A stretch of DNA of 64,000 bases from Pseudomonas massiliensis. Its GTDB lineage: Bacteria; Pseudomonadota; Gammaproteobacteria; Pseudomonadales; Pseudomonadaceae. Of the stretch, positions 6,091-17,450 are shown in pieces; position 1 is the stretch's first letter, and every line of letters starts with the position of its first letter. The DNA lies in the NCBI RefSeq assembly GCF_000826105.1, contig NZ_CCYK01000007.1, positions 496,001 through 560,000 on the forward strand, written 5' to 3'. The position numbers were made by a program, and so were the translations under genes. Below the pieces are notes generated by a model, which saw only the letters and a list, made by a program, of their open reading frames with translations, had not been told where the DNA came from and made no database searches.

Positions 6091-6119
6091 AGTATAGAGA
6101 GCCTTTGGGCGTCGGTCAA
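6091..6119 (-). promoter_or_regulatory. tRNA-Leu promoter
   Basis: Minus strand TTGACC (6119-6114), 17-bp spacer, TATACT (6096-6091), 13 bp before the mature tRNA 5' end: a near-consensus sigma-70 promoter. Confidence 0.85.
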
Positions 6120-6191
6120 TCAGCTTTCATGGTCATAAACGCATAATTCCGCTAGACTTTCTCACCCTGCTGATCCCTCCTTGTGCTCACT

Positions 6192-8392
<2,201 letters not shown>

Positions 8393-8424
8393 TAATTGAC
8401 GAAAAACGTCGAATGGAGCGCTGA

Positions 8425-8760
8425 ATGAGCTTTCTGATCCCCGCCGCCTACGCGGACGCCGCAGCACCGGCCGCTGGCCCCGCCGGTACCGGCTTCGAAT
8501 GGATTTTCCTGGTCGGCTTCCTGGTGATCTTCTACTTCATGATCTGGCGCCCTCAAGCCAAGCGTGCCAAGGAGCAGAAGAATCTGCTCGGCGGCCTGCA
8601 GAAGGGTGATGAAGTGGTGACCACCGGTGGTATCGCCGGGAAGATCGTCAAGGTCAGCGATGACTTCGTGGTACTGGAAGTCTCCGACAGTGTAGAGCTG
8701 AAATTCCAGAAGGGTGCGGTTGCCGCCACCCTGCCCAAGGGCACGCTGAAAGCGATCTGA
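8425..8760 (+). CDS. yajC: Sec translocase accessory subunit YajC
   Basis: Single-pass inner-membrane protein that joins SecDF in the holotranslocase. A hydrophobic segment near residues 24-42 (FEWIFLVGFLVIFYFMIWRP) is followed by the conserved RPQAKRAKEQ and the cytoplasmic domain GDEVVTTGGIAGKIVKV. The 111-residue length is normal. The Shine-Dalgarno GGAG lies upstream of the ATG. It sits 59 bp before secD in the same direction. Confidence 0.96.
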   Translation: MSFLIPAAYADAAAPAAGPAGTGFEWIFLVGFLVIFYFMIWRPQAKRAKEQKNLLGGLQKGDEVVTTGGIAGKIVKVSDDFVVLEVSDSVELKFQKGAVAATLPKGTLKAI

Positions 8761-8819
8761 TCCAAGTCTTTTACCTTGGCGGGGCGCGCAACGCGCTCCG
8801 CGTTTGAACGGGCGGCGTG

Positions 8820-10688
8820 ATGCTGAACAAATACCCTTTGTGGAAATACATTCTGATCGTGGCGGTGCTCGCGGTCGGCTTTATCTATTCCGCACCCAAC
8901 CTTTATCCGGACGACCCGGCGATCCAGCTGTCCGGCGCCAGCACCGCGCTGCAGGTCGGCCAGGCTGACCTGGACAAGGCCAGCAAGGCTCTCGCCGACG
9001 CAGGCATCACCGTCAAGGCCGCGAGCCTGGCTGACAATGGCAAGGGCGGCCTGCTGCGCCTGACCCGTCAGGAAGATCAGCTGCCAGCCAAGGACATCGT
9101 GCGCAAGGCGCTGGGGGACGACTATGTAGTGGCCGTGAACCTGGCGCGGACTACGCCCCAGTGGTTGCGCAACCTGGGCGCCAGCCCGATGAAGCTGGGC
9201 CTGGACCTGTCTGGCGGTGTCCACTTCCTGTTGGAAGTGGACATGGACAAAGCCCTCGACGCCCGCCTGAAGGTATACGAAGGGGAAGTGAAGACCTTGC
9301 TGCGCAAGGAAAAAGTCCGTTACCGCAGCTTGCCCCAGCAGGATGGCGGCATCATGCTGGGCTTCAGCGACGATTCCACCCGCGACCAGGCCCGTGACCT
9401 GATCCGCAAGAATTTCAACGATTTCGACCTTGCCGCCACCGAGCGTAACGAGCTGGCGGTACTGCGCCTGGCGCTTACCCAGGCCAAGGTATCGGAAATC
9501 CGTGACTACGCCATCAAGCAGAACCTCACCACCGTGCGCAACCGGGTGAACGAACTGGGCGTGGCCGAGCCCCTGGTGCAGCGCCAGGGTGCCAATCGCA
9601 TCGTGGTCGAACTGCCGGGCGTGCAGGACACCGCCGAAGCCAAGCGCATCCTGGGCAAGACCGCCAACCTGGAGTTCCGCCTGGCAGCCGGCCCGGATGA
9701 TACCCGCGCCACCACCGAGCAGTTCGAGTTCCGCGAAGGCAATCGGCCTCCAGCGGCGGTTGAGCGTGGGCTGATCATCACCGGCGACCAGGTCACCGAC
9801 GCTCAGGCCAGCTATGACGAGCATGGCCAGCCCCAGGTGAACATCCGTCTGGACGGCCATGGCGGCGACCTGATGAGCCGGGCAACCCGCACCAACGTCG
9901 GGCGCGGGATGGCAGTGATCTTCATCGAACAGAAGCCGACCACCAAATACGTCAAGCAGGTGGTCGATGGCGTAGAGAAGGAAGTCGCGGTTCCGAGCTT
10001 CACCGAAGAGAAGAAAATCATCAGCCTGGCGACCATCCAGTCTCCGCTGGGCAGCCAGTTCCGCATCACGGGCCTGAACGGCCAGGGCGAGTCCTCCGAG
10101 CTGGCGCTGTTGCTGCGCGCCGGTGGCCTGGCCGCGCCCATGTACTTTGCCGAAGAGCGCACCATCGGCCCGAGTCTTGGCGCGGACAACATCGCCAAGG
10201 GCGTGCACGCGGCCTTGTGGGGCATGCTCTTCGTGTCGCTGTTCATCATCGCCATCTACCGCTTCTTCGGCCTGATCGCGACCGTGGCCCTGGCCTTCAA
10301 CATGGTCTTGCTGCTGGCGCTGATGTCGCTGCTGGGAGCTACCCTGACCCTGCCAGGCATCGCCGGTATCGTGCTGACCATGGGCATGGCGGTGGATGCC
10401 AACGTGCTGATCTTCTCGCGAATTCGTGAAGAGATCGCCGCCGGCATGAGCCCTCAGCGGGCTATCCACGAAGGCTTCAACCGAGCCTACACGGCGATCA
10501 TCGATGCCAACCTCACCAGCCTGCTGGTAGGCGCGATTCTCTTCGCCATGGGTACCGGCCCGGTGAAAGGCTTCGCCGTGACCATGTCCCTCGGGATCTT
10601 TACCTCGATGTTCACCGCCATCATGGTGACCCGCGCGATGATCAACCTGATCTACGGCGGTCGTGACATCAAGAAGCTGTGGATTTGA
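8820..10688 (+). CDS. secD: protein translocase subunit SecD
   Basis: RND-type membrane protein that, with SecF, uses the proton gradient to pull proteins through SecYEG. The first membrane segment (KYPLWKYILIVAVLAVGFIYSAPNLYPDDPA), large periplasmic P1 domain, conserved GLDLSGGVHFLLEV motif and a C-terminal bundle of five membrane helices with GMAVDANVLIFSRIREE are present. I take the ATG at 8820; a GTG lies immediately before it at 8817. Length 622 residues, typical for Pseudomonas. It precedes secF by 10 bp. Confidence 0.97.
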   Translation: MLNKYPLWKYILIVAVLAVGFIYSAPNLYPDDPAIQLSGASTALQVGQADLDKASKALADAGITVKAASLADNGKGGLLRLTRQEDQLPAKDIVRKALGDDYVVAVNLARTTPQWLRNLGASPMKLGLDLSGGVHFLLEVDMDKALDARLKVYEGEVKTLLRKEKVRYRSLPQQDGGIMLGFSDDSTRDQARDLIRKNFNDFDLAATERNELAVLRLALTQAKVSEIRDYAIKQNLTTVRNRVNELGVAEPLVQRQGANRIVVELPGVQDTAEAKRILGKTANLEFRLAAGPDDTRATTEQFEFREGNRPPAAVERGLIITGDQVTDAQASYDEHGQPQVNIRLDGHGGDLMSRATRTNVGRGMAVIFIEQKPTTKYVKQVVDGVEKEVAVPSFTEEKKIISLATIQSPLGSQFRITGLNGQGESSELALLLRAGGLAAPMYFAEERTIGPSLGADNIAKGVHAALWGMLFVSLFIIAIYRFFGLIATVALAFNMVLLLALMSLLGATLTLPGIAGIVLTMGMAVDANVLIFSRIREEIAAGMSPQRAIHEGFNRAYTAIIDANLTSLLVGAILFAMGTGPVKGFAVTMSLGIFTSMFTAIMVTRAMINLIYGGRDIKKLWI

Positions 10689-10698
10689 GGCCACTGCC

Positions 10699-11610
10699 AT
10701 GAAAAAGACCATCAACTTCATGGGCGTGCGCAACCTAGCGTTCGCCGTCACCGTGTTCCTTAGCTTGCTGGCGCTGTTCAGCTGGTTCTACAAGGGTCTC
10801 AACTTTGGCCTGGACTTCACCGGGGGTACGCTCATCGAGCTGACCTACGAGAAGCCGGCCGACCTGGGCAATCTGCGTGGCGAACTGGCCGGGGCGGGCT
10901 TTCACGAGGCCGTGGTGCAGAGCTTCGGCGCGGCCACCGACGTGCTGGTGCGCATGCCGGGCGAAGATCCGCAGATCGGTAGCGAAGTGGCCGACGCCCT
11001 GCGCAAGGTCAGCGGCGACAACCCGGTCACCGTCAAGCGGGTCGAGTTCGTCGGTCCGCAGGTAGGTGAAGAGCTGCGCGATCAGGGCGGCCTCGGCATG
11101 CTCCTGGCCCTGGGCGGCGTGCTGGTGTACCTGGCGTTCCGCTTTCAGTGGAAGTTCGCGGTCGGCGCTATCGTCTCGCTGATCCACGACGTGGTTGTTA
11201 CGCTGGGGATCCTCTCGTTCTTCCAGGTGACCTTCGACCTTACCGTCCTGGCGGCGGTACTGGCGATCATCGGCTACTCGCTCAACGACACCATCGTGGT
11301 GTTCGACCGGGTGCGGGAAAACTTCCGAGTGATGCGCAAGGCTTCGTTGATCGAGAACATCAACGTGTCCACTACCCAGACCCTGCTGCGGACCATCGCT
11401 ACCTCGGTGTCGACCCTGCTGGCCATTGGCGCCTTGCTGCTGTTCGGTGGCGACAACCTGTTCGGCTTCTCCCTCGCCTTGTTCATCGGGGTCATGGCCG
11501 GTACCTACTCGTCCATCTACATCGCCAACGTGGTGTTGATCTGGCTGAACCTGACCAGTGAAGACCTCATCCCGCCCGCCACCAAGGAAGCAGTAGACGA
11601 CCGTCCTTGA
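10699..11610 (+). CDS. secF: protein translocase subunit SecF
   Basis: Partner of SecD in the SecDF-YajC complex. It shows an N-terminal membrane helix, the GLDFTGGTLIEL motif, and the C-terminal membrane bundle including YSLNDTIVVFDRVREN. The true start is the ATG at 10699 (MKKTINFMGVRN), since an upstream in-frame start would overlap secD without a ribosome-binding site. 303 residues. A strong terminator follows at 11649, ending the queA-to-secF operon. Confidence 0.97.
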   Translation: MKKTINFMGVRNLAFAVTVFLSLLALFSWFYKGLNFGLDFTGGTLIELTYEKPADLGNLRGELAGAGFHEAVVQSFGAATDVLVRMPGEDPQIGSEVADALRKVSGDNPVTVKRVEFVGPQVGEELRDQGGLGMLLALGGVLVYLAFRFQWKFAVGAIVSLIHDVVVTLGILSFFQVTFDLTVLAAVLAIIGYSLNDTIVVFDRVRENFRVMRKASLIENINVSTTQTLLRTIATSVSTLLAIGALLLFGGDNLFGFSLALFIGVMAGTYSSIYIANVVLIWLNLTSEDLIPPATKEAVDDRP

Positions 11611-11648
11611 GCTGTCGGCATCTGTCTGGGTGCCACTAAGTCATTGAA

Positions 11649-11681
11649 AACCGAAGGAAGGTGAACTTCCTTCGGTTTTTT
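11649..11681 (+). terminator. terminator of the queA-tgt-yajC-secDF operon
   Basis: A 12-bp perfect stem (11649-11660 with 11666-11677) with a 5-nt loop, followed by a T run. Because AAC/GTT closes the stem, it is strongest on the plus strand. Confidence 0.93.
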
Positions 11682-11741
11682 CGTTCCAAGGCTGGGAGAA
11701 TCGCGAGGCCATAACGTCTGCCTCGCCATCAGGAGGTTCCC

Positions 11742-12290
11742 GTGAACAAGTCGTTGCTGATCGGTGCAGTATTGGGTGCTGTCGGTGTTACCGCCGGGGG
11801 TGCTGTTGCAACCTACAGCCTCGTGAAAGACAAGGGTCCGGAATATGCGCAGGTGTTGGCGGCCGAGCCCATCAATGAAAAAATCAAGACGCCACGCCAG
11901 GTATGCCAGGATGTGACTGTCACTCATCGCCGTCCGGTGCAGGACCAGCATCAGATCGTCGGTAGTGTGCTGGGCGCGGTCGCGGGCGGCTTGCTCGGCA
12001 ACCAGGTGGGTGGTGGTACCGGCAAGAAGATCGCCACTGTAGCCGGCGCTGTGGGTGGCGGCTATGCCGGCAACAAGGTGCAGGAGCACATGCAGGCTGG
12101 CGACACCTACACGACCACTGAACAGCGTTGCAGCACCGTCAATGACGTGAGCGACAAGCTGGTTGGCTATAACGTCAAATATCAGCTCAATGGCCAGGTG
12201 GGCAGCGTGCGCATGGATCACAACCCGGGCGCTCAGATTCCGGTGAACAAGGAAGGTCAGTTGGTGCTGACCCAGGCCCCGGCGCAGTAA
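11742..12290 (+). CDS. glycine-zipper 2TM-domain envelope protein
   Basis: A 182-residue protein with an N-terminal hydrophobic signal/anchor (KSLLIGAVLGAVGVTAGGAVATYSL) and a central glycine zipper (GSVLGAVAGGLLGNQVGGGTGKKIATVAGAVGGGYAGNKV, about residues 73-112), the 17-kDa surface antigen/YcfJ type. Such proteins are envelope-associated and the zipper packs membrane helices. It starts with GTG at 11742, preceded by an excellent AGGAGG. It is a single-gene unit between two terminators, as in other Pseudomonas between secF and suhB. Molecular role unknown. Confidence 0.85.
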   Translation: MNKSLLIGAVLGAVGVTAGGAVATYSLVKDKGPEYAQVLAAEPINEKIKTPRQVCQDVTVTHRRPVQDQHQIVGSVLGAVAGGLLGNQVGGGTGKKIATVAGAVGGGYAGNKVQEHMQAGDTYTTTEQRCSTVNDVSDKLVGYNVKYQLNGQVGSVRMDHNPGAQIPVNKEGQLVLTQAPAQ

Positions 12291-12299
12291 ACCCTGGGA

Positions 12300-12347
12300 G
12301 CTAGCGAAGGGTTAGGTAGGCCGGTCAGTTGTATCCGCTTCGCTAGC
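12300..12347. repeat. REP-like inverted repeat
   Basis: GCTAGCGAAG (12300-12309) and its exact complement CTTCGCTAGC (12338-12347) flank 28 bp. Similar GCGAAS/STTCGC hairpins occur at 31274-31314 and 61466-61523, each between gene ends, so this looks like a member of a dispersed chromosomal repeat family. Confidence 0.55.
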
Positions 12348-12366
12348 CACGGCAAGGCCGGGATTC

Positions 12367-12406
12367 AGGCATAAAAAAAGCACTCGATGAGTGCTTTTTT
12401 ATGCCT
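12367..12406. terminator. bidirectional terminator between convergent genes
   Basis: A 40-bp palindrome: GCACTC/GAGTGC stem (12380-12385, 12389-12394) flanked by A and T runs on both sides. It serves the glycine-zipper gene on the plus strand and suhB on the minus strand. Confidence 0.93.
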
Positions 12407-12415
12407 GTCGACCGA

Positions 12416-13231
12416 TCAGCGCTTCATGGTCGGCGGCAGGTGCGGCTGGATAGCGGTGAGCACGGCCTTGAAGCACTTGGTATTACCCGCCACGATATGG
12501 CCCTTTTCCAGGAATTCATGACCGCCGGTGAAGTCGCTGACCAGGCCGCCCGCTTCCTGGATCAGCAGCGCGCCCGCGGCCATGTCCCATTCCGAAAGTC
12601 CAGACTCCCAGAAGGCGTCGAAGCGGCCGGCGGCCACGTAGGCCAGGTCCAGGCTGGCGGCGCCCGCGCGGCGGATCCCGGCGGTTTGGCCAACCAGGCT
12701 GCGGAACATGCCTAGGTAGTTGTCCAGGTAGTCCATCTGGTTGTCACGGAACGGGAAGCCTGTTCCCAGTAGGGCGCCTTCGAGGCCGCGACGGGCGCTG
12801 ACCCGGATGCGACGACCATTGACGGCGGCGCCACGGCCGCGGCTGGCGGTGAATTCTTCCTGGCGGACCGGATCCAGTACCACGGCGTGTTCCAGACGGC
12901 CGCGGTACTTGCACGCGATGCTCACGGCGAAGTGGGGTACGCCACGCACGAAGTTGGTGGTGCCATCGAGGGGGTCGATGATCCACAGGTAGTCTTCGCC
13001 TTCGCCGCTACCGGCGTGCAGGCCACTTTCCTCGCCGAGGATGCCGTGATTCGGGTAAGCCTTGCGCAGCGCGGTGACGATGGCCTGCTCAGCGGCGCGG
13101 TCCACTTCGCTGACGTAATCCTTGGCGTCTTTTTCATCGACCTTGATGCTATCCAGCCGCTCGATGGAGCGGAAGATCAGTTCACTGGCGCTGCGGGCGG
13201 CGCGCAGCGCGATATTCAGCATGGGCTGCAT
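12416..13231 (-). CDS. suhB: inositol-1-monophosphatase family protein
   Basis: SuhB family phosphatase, Mg-dependent, also known as a ribosome-biogenesis and transcription antitermination factor in enterics and as a virulence regulator in P. aeruginosa. The metal site is visible: GEESG (Glu) and WIIDPLDGTTNFVRG (two Asp), with the later WDMAAGALLIQEAGG. 271 residues, typical length. It is divergent from trmJ across 145 bp and convergent with the glycine-zipper gene. Confidence 0.95.
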   Translation of the reverse strand: MQPMLNIALRAARSASELIFRSIERLDSIKVDEKDAKDYVSEVDRAAEQAIVTALRKAYPNHGILGEESGLHAGSGEGEDYLWIIDPLDGTTNFVRGVPHFAVSIACKYRGRLEHAVVLDPVRQEEFTASRGRGAAVNGRRIRVSARRGLEGALLGTGFPFRDNQMDYLDNYLGMFRSLVGQTAGIRRAGAASLDLAYVAAGRFDAFWESGLSEWDMAAGALLIQEAGGLVSDFTGGHEFLEKGHIVAGNTKCFKAVLTAIQPHLPPTMKR

Positions 13232-13376
13232 GGACGTTCTTTCACCTGGTCATTTAAAAAGAGCCGGGCATTCTACCAGAAAAGCGGCCACTAAGAAGTG
13301 GGCCATCGGCCTTCATGGCGTTGCTTTCGTCGCTTCTGTAGAATTTGCCCCCTTTTCAACCAGGGGAGCGTCCTAG

Positions 13377-14132
13377 ATGCTGCAGAACATCCGCATCGTA
13401 CTGGTCAATACCAGCCATCCCGGCAACATCGGCGGGGCGGCCCGGGCCATGAAGAATATGGGCTTGTCCCGCCTCGTGCTGGTGGATCCGCAGGTGTTCC
13501 CCTCGCCAGAGGCCAGCGCGCGGGCTTCCGGGGCCGATGACATCCTTGCCGATGCCCAGGTGGTGCCAACCCTGGAGCAGGCCCTGGTCGGCTGCAGTCT
13601 GGTCATGGGCACCAGCGCGCGAGACCGCAGCCTGCCCTGGCCCATGCTGGACCCGCGCGCCTGCGCTGCCAAGGCCGTGGAGGATGCCCGAGCAGGCGGG
13701 GAAGTGGCCCTGGTGTTCGGCCGTGAGCATGCTGGCCTGACCAATGAAGAACTGCAGCGTTGTCACTTCCACGTGCATATTCCTTCGGCCCCTGAGTTCA
13801 GCTCCCTGAACCTGGCCGCGGCCGTTCAGGTGCTAGCCTATGAGGTGCGCCTGGCCTTCCTGGCCCTGGCCGAGGCGGCGCCCGCGACGCCTGCCGAGGC
13901 TCCGGTCGAACTGGCCACGGCTGAAGAGCTGGAAGGCTTCTATGGCCATATGGAAGCCACGCTGGTGGACATCGGCTTCCTGGACCCGGAAAAGCCGCGA
14001 CACCTGATGTCCCGCCTGCGTCGGCTGTACAGTCGCTGCCGTCTGGAACGTACCGAGCTGAGCATACTGCGCGGCATCTTCACCGAAACCCGCAAGGCCG
14101 CAAAAGGCGAGCCGCACAAGCGCAAGGAGTGA
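13377..14132 (+). CDS. trmJ: tRNA (cytidine/uridine-2'-O-)-methyltransferase
   Basis: TrmJ is a SPOUT methyltransferase that 2'-O-methylates position 32 of several tRNAs. The knot signature is present: LVNTSHPGNIGGAARAMKNMG at the N-terminus, GREHAGLTNEEL and IPSAPEFSSLNLAAAVQVLAYE. The C-terminal extension (after residue 165) carries helices typical of the TrmJ dimer arm. The gene precedes the isc operon as in other Pseudomonas, but cysE, which normally follows it, is missing. Confidence 0.95.
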   Translation: MLQNIRIVLVNTSHPGNIGGAARAMKNMGLSRLVLVDPQVFPSPEASARASGADDILADAQVVPTLEQALVGCSLVMGTSARDRSLPWPMLDPRACAAKAVEDARAGGEVALVFGREHAGLTNEELQRCHFHVHIPSAPEFSSLNLAAAVQVLAYEVRLAFLALAEAAPATPAEAPVELATAEELEGFYGHMEATLVDIGFLDPEKPRHLMSRLRRLYSRCRLERTELSILRGIFTETRKAAKGEPHKRKE

Positions 14133-14141
14133 TCAGGGCAC

Positions 14142-14184
14142 GCTGCAAGCGACCAGCCGTTCGGCCCGCTGTCCGGCTTGCAGC
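14142..14184. repeat. REP-like hairpin between trmJ and iscR
   Basis: GCTGCAAGC (14142-14150) pairs with GCTTGCAGC (14176-14184) over a 25-nt GC-rich loop. It resembles Pseudomonas GCTTGCAGC-type REP sequences and occupies the place where cysE is found in related genomes. There is no T run. Confidence 0.55.
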
Positions 14185-14230
14185 TTGTGGCTGCTCATTG
14201 TGCTATCATCCGTCGCCGTTTCCAGCCTAA

Positions 14231-14280
14231 TTCCGAGTAATACAGTAGGTCTTATAGTTGACTTAAATACTCGGGAATCG
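14231..14280 (+). promoter_or_regulatory. IscR operator/promoter region of the isc operon
   Basis: Positions 14256-14280 match the type 1 IscR site closely (ATAGTTGACTTAAATACTCGGGAAT against ATASYYGACT-RWWW-YAGTCRRSTAT) and contain a -35-like TTGACT (14260-14265). A weaker second match spans 14231-14255. In E. coli holo-IscR binds such sites to repress its own operon, so autoregulation by cluster status is likely. The -10 element is not clear. Confidence 0.7.
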
Positions 14281-14327
14281 CATACTTGCCCCATCGCGTC
14301 CCTTTCGCAAACCGTGGTAACTGAACC

Positions 14328-14834
14328 GTGCGACTGACAACCAAAGGCCGATATGCCGTTACCGCCATGCTGGACCTGGCGTTGCACGCGCAGCGTGGGC
14401 CCGTGTCGCTGGCCGATATTTCCGAGCGCCAGGGCATCTCCCTTTCGTACCTCGAGCAGCTGTTCGCCAAGCTCCGTCGCGGCAACCTGGTGTCCAGCGT
14501 GCGCGGCCCGGGCGGTGGCTATCAGCTTTCCCGAGACATGAAAGGCATCCAGGTGGCCCAGGTGATCGACGCCGTGAACGAATCGGTAGATGCCACCCGC
14601 TGCCAGGGGCTGGGTGATTGCCATGCCGGCGATACCTGCCTTACCCACCATTTATGGTGCGACCTGAGCGACCGTATTCACGAGTTCCTCAGTGGCATCA
14701 GCCTGGCGGACCTGGTTACCCGCCGCGAAGTGCAGGAAGTGGCCCAGCGCCAGGATCAGCGCCGCTGCGCCGGCCAGCCCACGATGCCGGACAAGCCCGT
14801 TCTCGAAAAGATAGAAACATCTGCCGTCGACTGA
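14328..14834 (+). CDS. iscR: Fe-S cluster-sensing regulator IscR
   Basis: Rrf2-family repressor/activator carrying a [2Fe-2S] cluster; it controls the isc operon and other Fe-S genes. The winged-helix DNA-binding N-terminus ([47 protein letters not shown]) and the cluster ligands Cys92, Cys98, Cys104 and His107 are all present. 168 residues. First gene of iscR-iscS-iscU-iscA-hscB-hscA-fdx-iscX, all co-directional with short gaps, with IscR-like sites upstream. Confidence 0.97.
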   Translation: MRLTTKGRYAVTAMLDLALHAQRGPVSLADISERQGISLSYLEQLFAKLRRGNLVSSVRGPGGGYQLSRDMKGIQVAQVIDAVNESVDATRCQGLGDCHAGDTCLTHHLWCDLSDRIHEFLSGISLADLVTRREVQEVAQRQDQRRCAGQPTMPDKPVLEKIETSAVD

Positions 14835-14873
14835 CCGCCGTAGAGCGGAGCGCGCCTGATTAGGAGATTCTCG

Positions 14874-16088
14874 ATGAAATTGCCGATTTACCTGGACTAT
14901 TCCGCTACTACGCCGGTCGACCCTCGCGTCGCCGAGAAGATGATCGCTTGCCTGACCATGGAAACCAACTTCGGTAACCCGGCATCGCGGTCTCATGTGT
15001 TCGGCTGGAAGGCCGAGGAAGCCGTGGAAAACGCTCGTCGTCAGGTCGCCGACCTGGTCAATGCGGACCCGCGCGAGATCGTCTGGACGTCAGGGGCCAC
15101 CGAGTCGGACAACCTGGCAATCAAGGGCGTCGCGCACTTCTACGCCAGCAAGGGCAAGCACATCATCACCTCCAAGATCGAACACAAGGCGGTGCTGGAT
15201 ACTACCCGCCAGCTCGAGCGTGAAGGGTTCGAGGTCACTTATCTCGAGCCGGGCGAAGACGGCCTGATCACCCCTGCCATGGTCGAGTCGGCGCTGCGTG
15301 ACGACACCATCCTGGTGTCGGTGATGCACGTGAACAACGAAGTCGGCACCATCAATGATATCGCGGCCATCGGCGAACTCACCCGTGCTCGCGGCGTGCT
15401 GTTCCATGTGGATGCGGCCCAGTCCACCGGCAAGGTGGAGATCGACCTGCAGGCCCTGAAGGTCGACCTGATGTCCTTCTCCGCCCACAAGACCTACGGC
15501 CCCAAGGGCATCGGCGCGCTCTACGTGAGCCGCAAGCCGCGGGTGCGCCTGGAAGCGCAGATCCACGGTGGTGGTCATGAGCGCGGCATGCGCTCCGGTA
15601 CCCTGGCCACTCACCAGATCGTCGGCATGGGCGAAGCCTTCCGTATCGCCAAGGAAGACATGGCCAAGGAATACGCCCATGTGAAAGCCTTGAGCGATCG
15701 CTTCTTCAAGCAGGTCCAGCACCTCGAGGAGCTGTACGTGAACGGCAGCCAGGTTGCCCGCGTGCCGCACAACCTGAACCTGAGCTTCAACTACGTCGAA
15801 GGCGAATCGCTGATCATGGCCCTCAAGGACCTGGCGGTTTCCTCCGGTTCGGCCTGTACCTCCGCTTCCCTGGAGCCGTCCTACGTACTGCGGGCCCTGG
15901 GCCGCAACGACGAGCTGGCGCATAGCTCCATCCGCTTCACCTTCGGCCGCTTCACCACCGAAGAGGAAGTCGACTACGCCGCGGCCAAGGTCTGCGAAGC
16001 CGTGACCAAGCTGCGCGCCTTGTCGCCGCTGTGGGACATGTACAAGGACGGCGTCGACATCTCGAAGATCGAGTGGGCCGCACACTGA
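14874..16088 (+). CDS. iscS: cysteine desulfurase IscS
   Basis: PLP enzyme that removes sulfur from cysteine as a persulfide and passes it to IscU and to tRNA thiolation. The PLP lysine is Lys206 ([12 protein letters not shown]) and the persulfide cysteine is Cys328 ([13 protein letters not shown]), the same numbering as E. coli. 404 residues. A clear TAGGAG Shine-Dalgarno precedes the ATG. Second gene of the isc operon. Confidence 0.98.
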   Translation: MKLPIYLDYSATTPVDPRVAEKMIACLTMETNFGNPASRSHVFGWKAEEAVENARRQVADLVNADPREIVWTSGATESDNLAIKGVAHFYASKGKHIITSKIEHKAVLDTTRQLEREGFEVTYLEPGEDGLITPAMVESALRDDTILVSVMHVNNEVGTINDIAAIGELTRARGVLFHVDAAQSTGKVEIDLQALKVDLMSFSAHKTYGPKGIGALYVSRKPRVRLEAQIHGGGHERGMRSGTLATHQIVGMGEAFRIAKEDMAKEYAHVKALSDRFFKQVQHLEELYVNGSQVARVPHNLNLSFNYVEGESLIMALKDLAVSSGSACTSASLEPSYVLRALGRNDELAHSSIRFTFGRFTTEEEVDYAAAKVCEAVTKLRALSPLWDMYKDGVDISKIEWAAH

Positions 16089-16136
16089 TTGAAGCCGTCG
16101 GCGAGCGGCTTAACGAATTGATGAGGAGTACCTAGC

Positions 16137-16523
16137 ATGGCTTACAGCGAAAAGGTCATCGACCATTACGAGAACCCCCGCAACGTCGGCAAGATGGACG
16201 CCGAAGACCCGGACGTGGGTACCGGCATGGTCGGCGCGCCGGCCTGCGGCGACGTGATGCGCCTGCAGATCAAGGTCAACGAGCAGGGCGTGATCGAAGA
16301 CGCCAAGTTCAAGACCTACGGTTGCGGCTCGGCCATTGCGTCCAGCTCCCTGGCCACTGAGTGGATGAAGGGCAAGACCCTGGACGAAGCGGAAACCATC
16401 AAGAATACCCAGCTGGCCGAGGAACTGGCACTGCCGCCAGTGAAGATCCACTGCTCGGTACTCGCTGAAGACGCCATCAAGGCGGCCGTTCGCGACTACA
16501 AGCAGAAGAAAGGCCTGCTTTGA
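16137..16523 (+). CDS. iscU: Fe-S cluster scaffold IscU
   Basis: Scaffold on which IscS-derived sulfur and iron build [2Fe-2S] clusters, released by HscA/HscB. Ligands Cys37, Asp39, Cys63 and Cys106 are present, and so is the HscA-binding LPPVK motif (residues 99-103). 128 residues, full length, with a GGAG ribosome-binding site. Confidence 0.98.
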   Translation: MAYSEKVIDHYENPRNVGKMDAEDPDVGTGMVGAPACGDVMRLQIKVNEQGVIEDAKFKTYGCGSAIASSSLATEWMKGKTLDEAETIKNTQLAEELALPPVKIHCSVLAEDAIKAAVRDYKQKKGLL

Positions 16524-16557
16524 TCGCGTCAACCCAGCTTGCATCCGAGGAGTTTCG

Positions 16558-16881
16558 ATGGCCATCAGCATGACAGAAGCCGCCGCCAACCATGTGCGTC
16601 GTTCCCTGCAAGGGCGGGGCAAGGGCGAGGGTATCCGCCTGGGTGTCCGCACCACGGGCTGCTCGGGGCTGGCCTATGTTCTTGAGTTCGTCGACGAAAC
16701 CGCCGCCGAGGACCAGGTATTCGAAAGCCATGGCGTGAAGGTGATCATCGATCCCAAGAGCCTGGTCTACCTGGACGGCACCGAGCTGGATTTCGTCCGC
16801 GAAGGGTTGAACGAAGGCTTCAAGTTCAACAACCCCAACGTGCGTGGCGAATGCGGCTGCGGCGAAAGCTTCAACGTTTGA
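16558..16881 (+). CDS. iscA: A-type Fe-S carrier IscA
   Basis: A-type carrier that delivers clusters from IscU to targets. The three conserved cysteines are Cys35 (RTTGCSGL), Cys99 and Cys101 (GECGCGESF). 107 residues. 34 bp after iscU and 8 bp before the hscB GTG start. Confidence 0.98.
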   Translation: MAISMTEAAANHVRRSLQGRGKGEGIRLGVRTTGCSGLAYVLEFVDETAAEDQVFESHGVKVIIDPKSLVYLDGTELDFVREGLNEGFKFNNPNVRGECGCGESFNV

Positions 16882-16889
16882 GGTCGCCC

Positions 16890-17411
16890 GTGGGTACTCC
16901 CTGTCACTTCGCCCTGTTCGACCTCAAGCCGGCCTATCGGCTGGACCTGGATCAACTGGGCGCGCGTTATCGCGAGCTGGCTCGCGCGGTGCATCCAGAC
17001 CGCTTCGCCGATGCATCGGCGGCTGAGCAGCGCCAGGCCCTGGAACAGTCCGCCGCCTTGAACGAGGCCTATCAGACGCTCAAGAGCGGGCCGCGCCGCG
17101 CGCGCTACCTGCTACAGGTGGTCGGCCACGAAGTGCCCCAGGAAGTCACGGTCCACGACCCCGATTTCCTCATGCAGCAGATGCAGTGGCGCGAGGAGCT
17201 CGAAGACTTGCAGGACAACGCGGACCTTCCTGGCGTCGCGGCTTTCAAGCAACGGCTGAAAGTGGCGCAGCAGGGCTTGGACGACGCCTTTTCCGCCTGC
17301 TGGGACCAGCCCGCCGAACGCGAGCAGGCCGAACGCCTGATGCGCCGGATGCAGTTCCTGGACAAGTTGGCCCAGGAAGTGCGCCAGCTCGAAGAGCGCC
17401 TCGACGATTAA
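16890..17411 (+). CDS. hscB: J-domain co-chaperone HscB
   Basis: Type III J protein that brings IscU to HscA and stimulates its ATPase. The J domain carries the HPD motif ([11 protein letters not shown], about residue 32-34) and a C-terminal three-helix IscU-binding domain. I choose the GTG at 16890, giving a protein that starts (V/M)[13 protein letters not shown] like its homologues; an ATG further upstream lies inside iscA. 173 residues. Confidence 0.95.
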   Translation: MGTPCHFALFDLKPAYRLDLDQLGARYRELARAVHPDRFADASAAEQRQALEQSAALNEAYQTLKSGPRRARYLLQVVGHEVPQEVTVHDPDFLMQQMQWREELEDLQDNADLPGVAAFKQRLKVAQQGLDDAFSACWDQPAEREQAERLMRRMQFLDKLAQEVRQLEERLDD

Positions 17412-17450
17412 CCCTGTGCCGCCACGGCCGCACGCCTGAATAAGACAAGC

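Noticed and set aside
8553..10751. A 732-codon minus-strand open frame opposite secD
   Set aside because: It overlaps yajC, secD and the secF start entirely and has a His/Gln/Gly-rich composition typical of antisense shadows in GC-rich genes.
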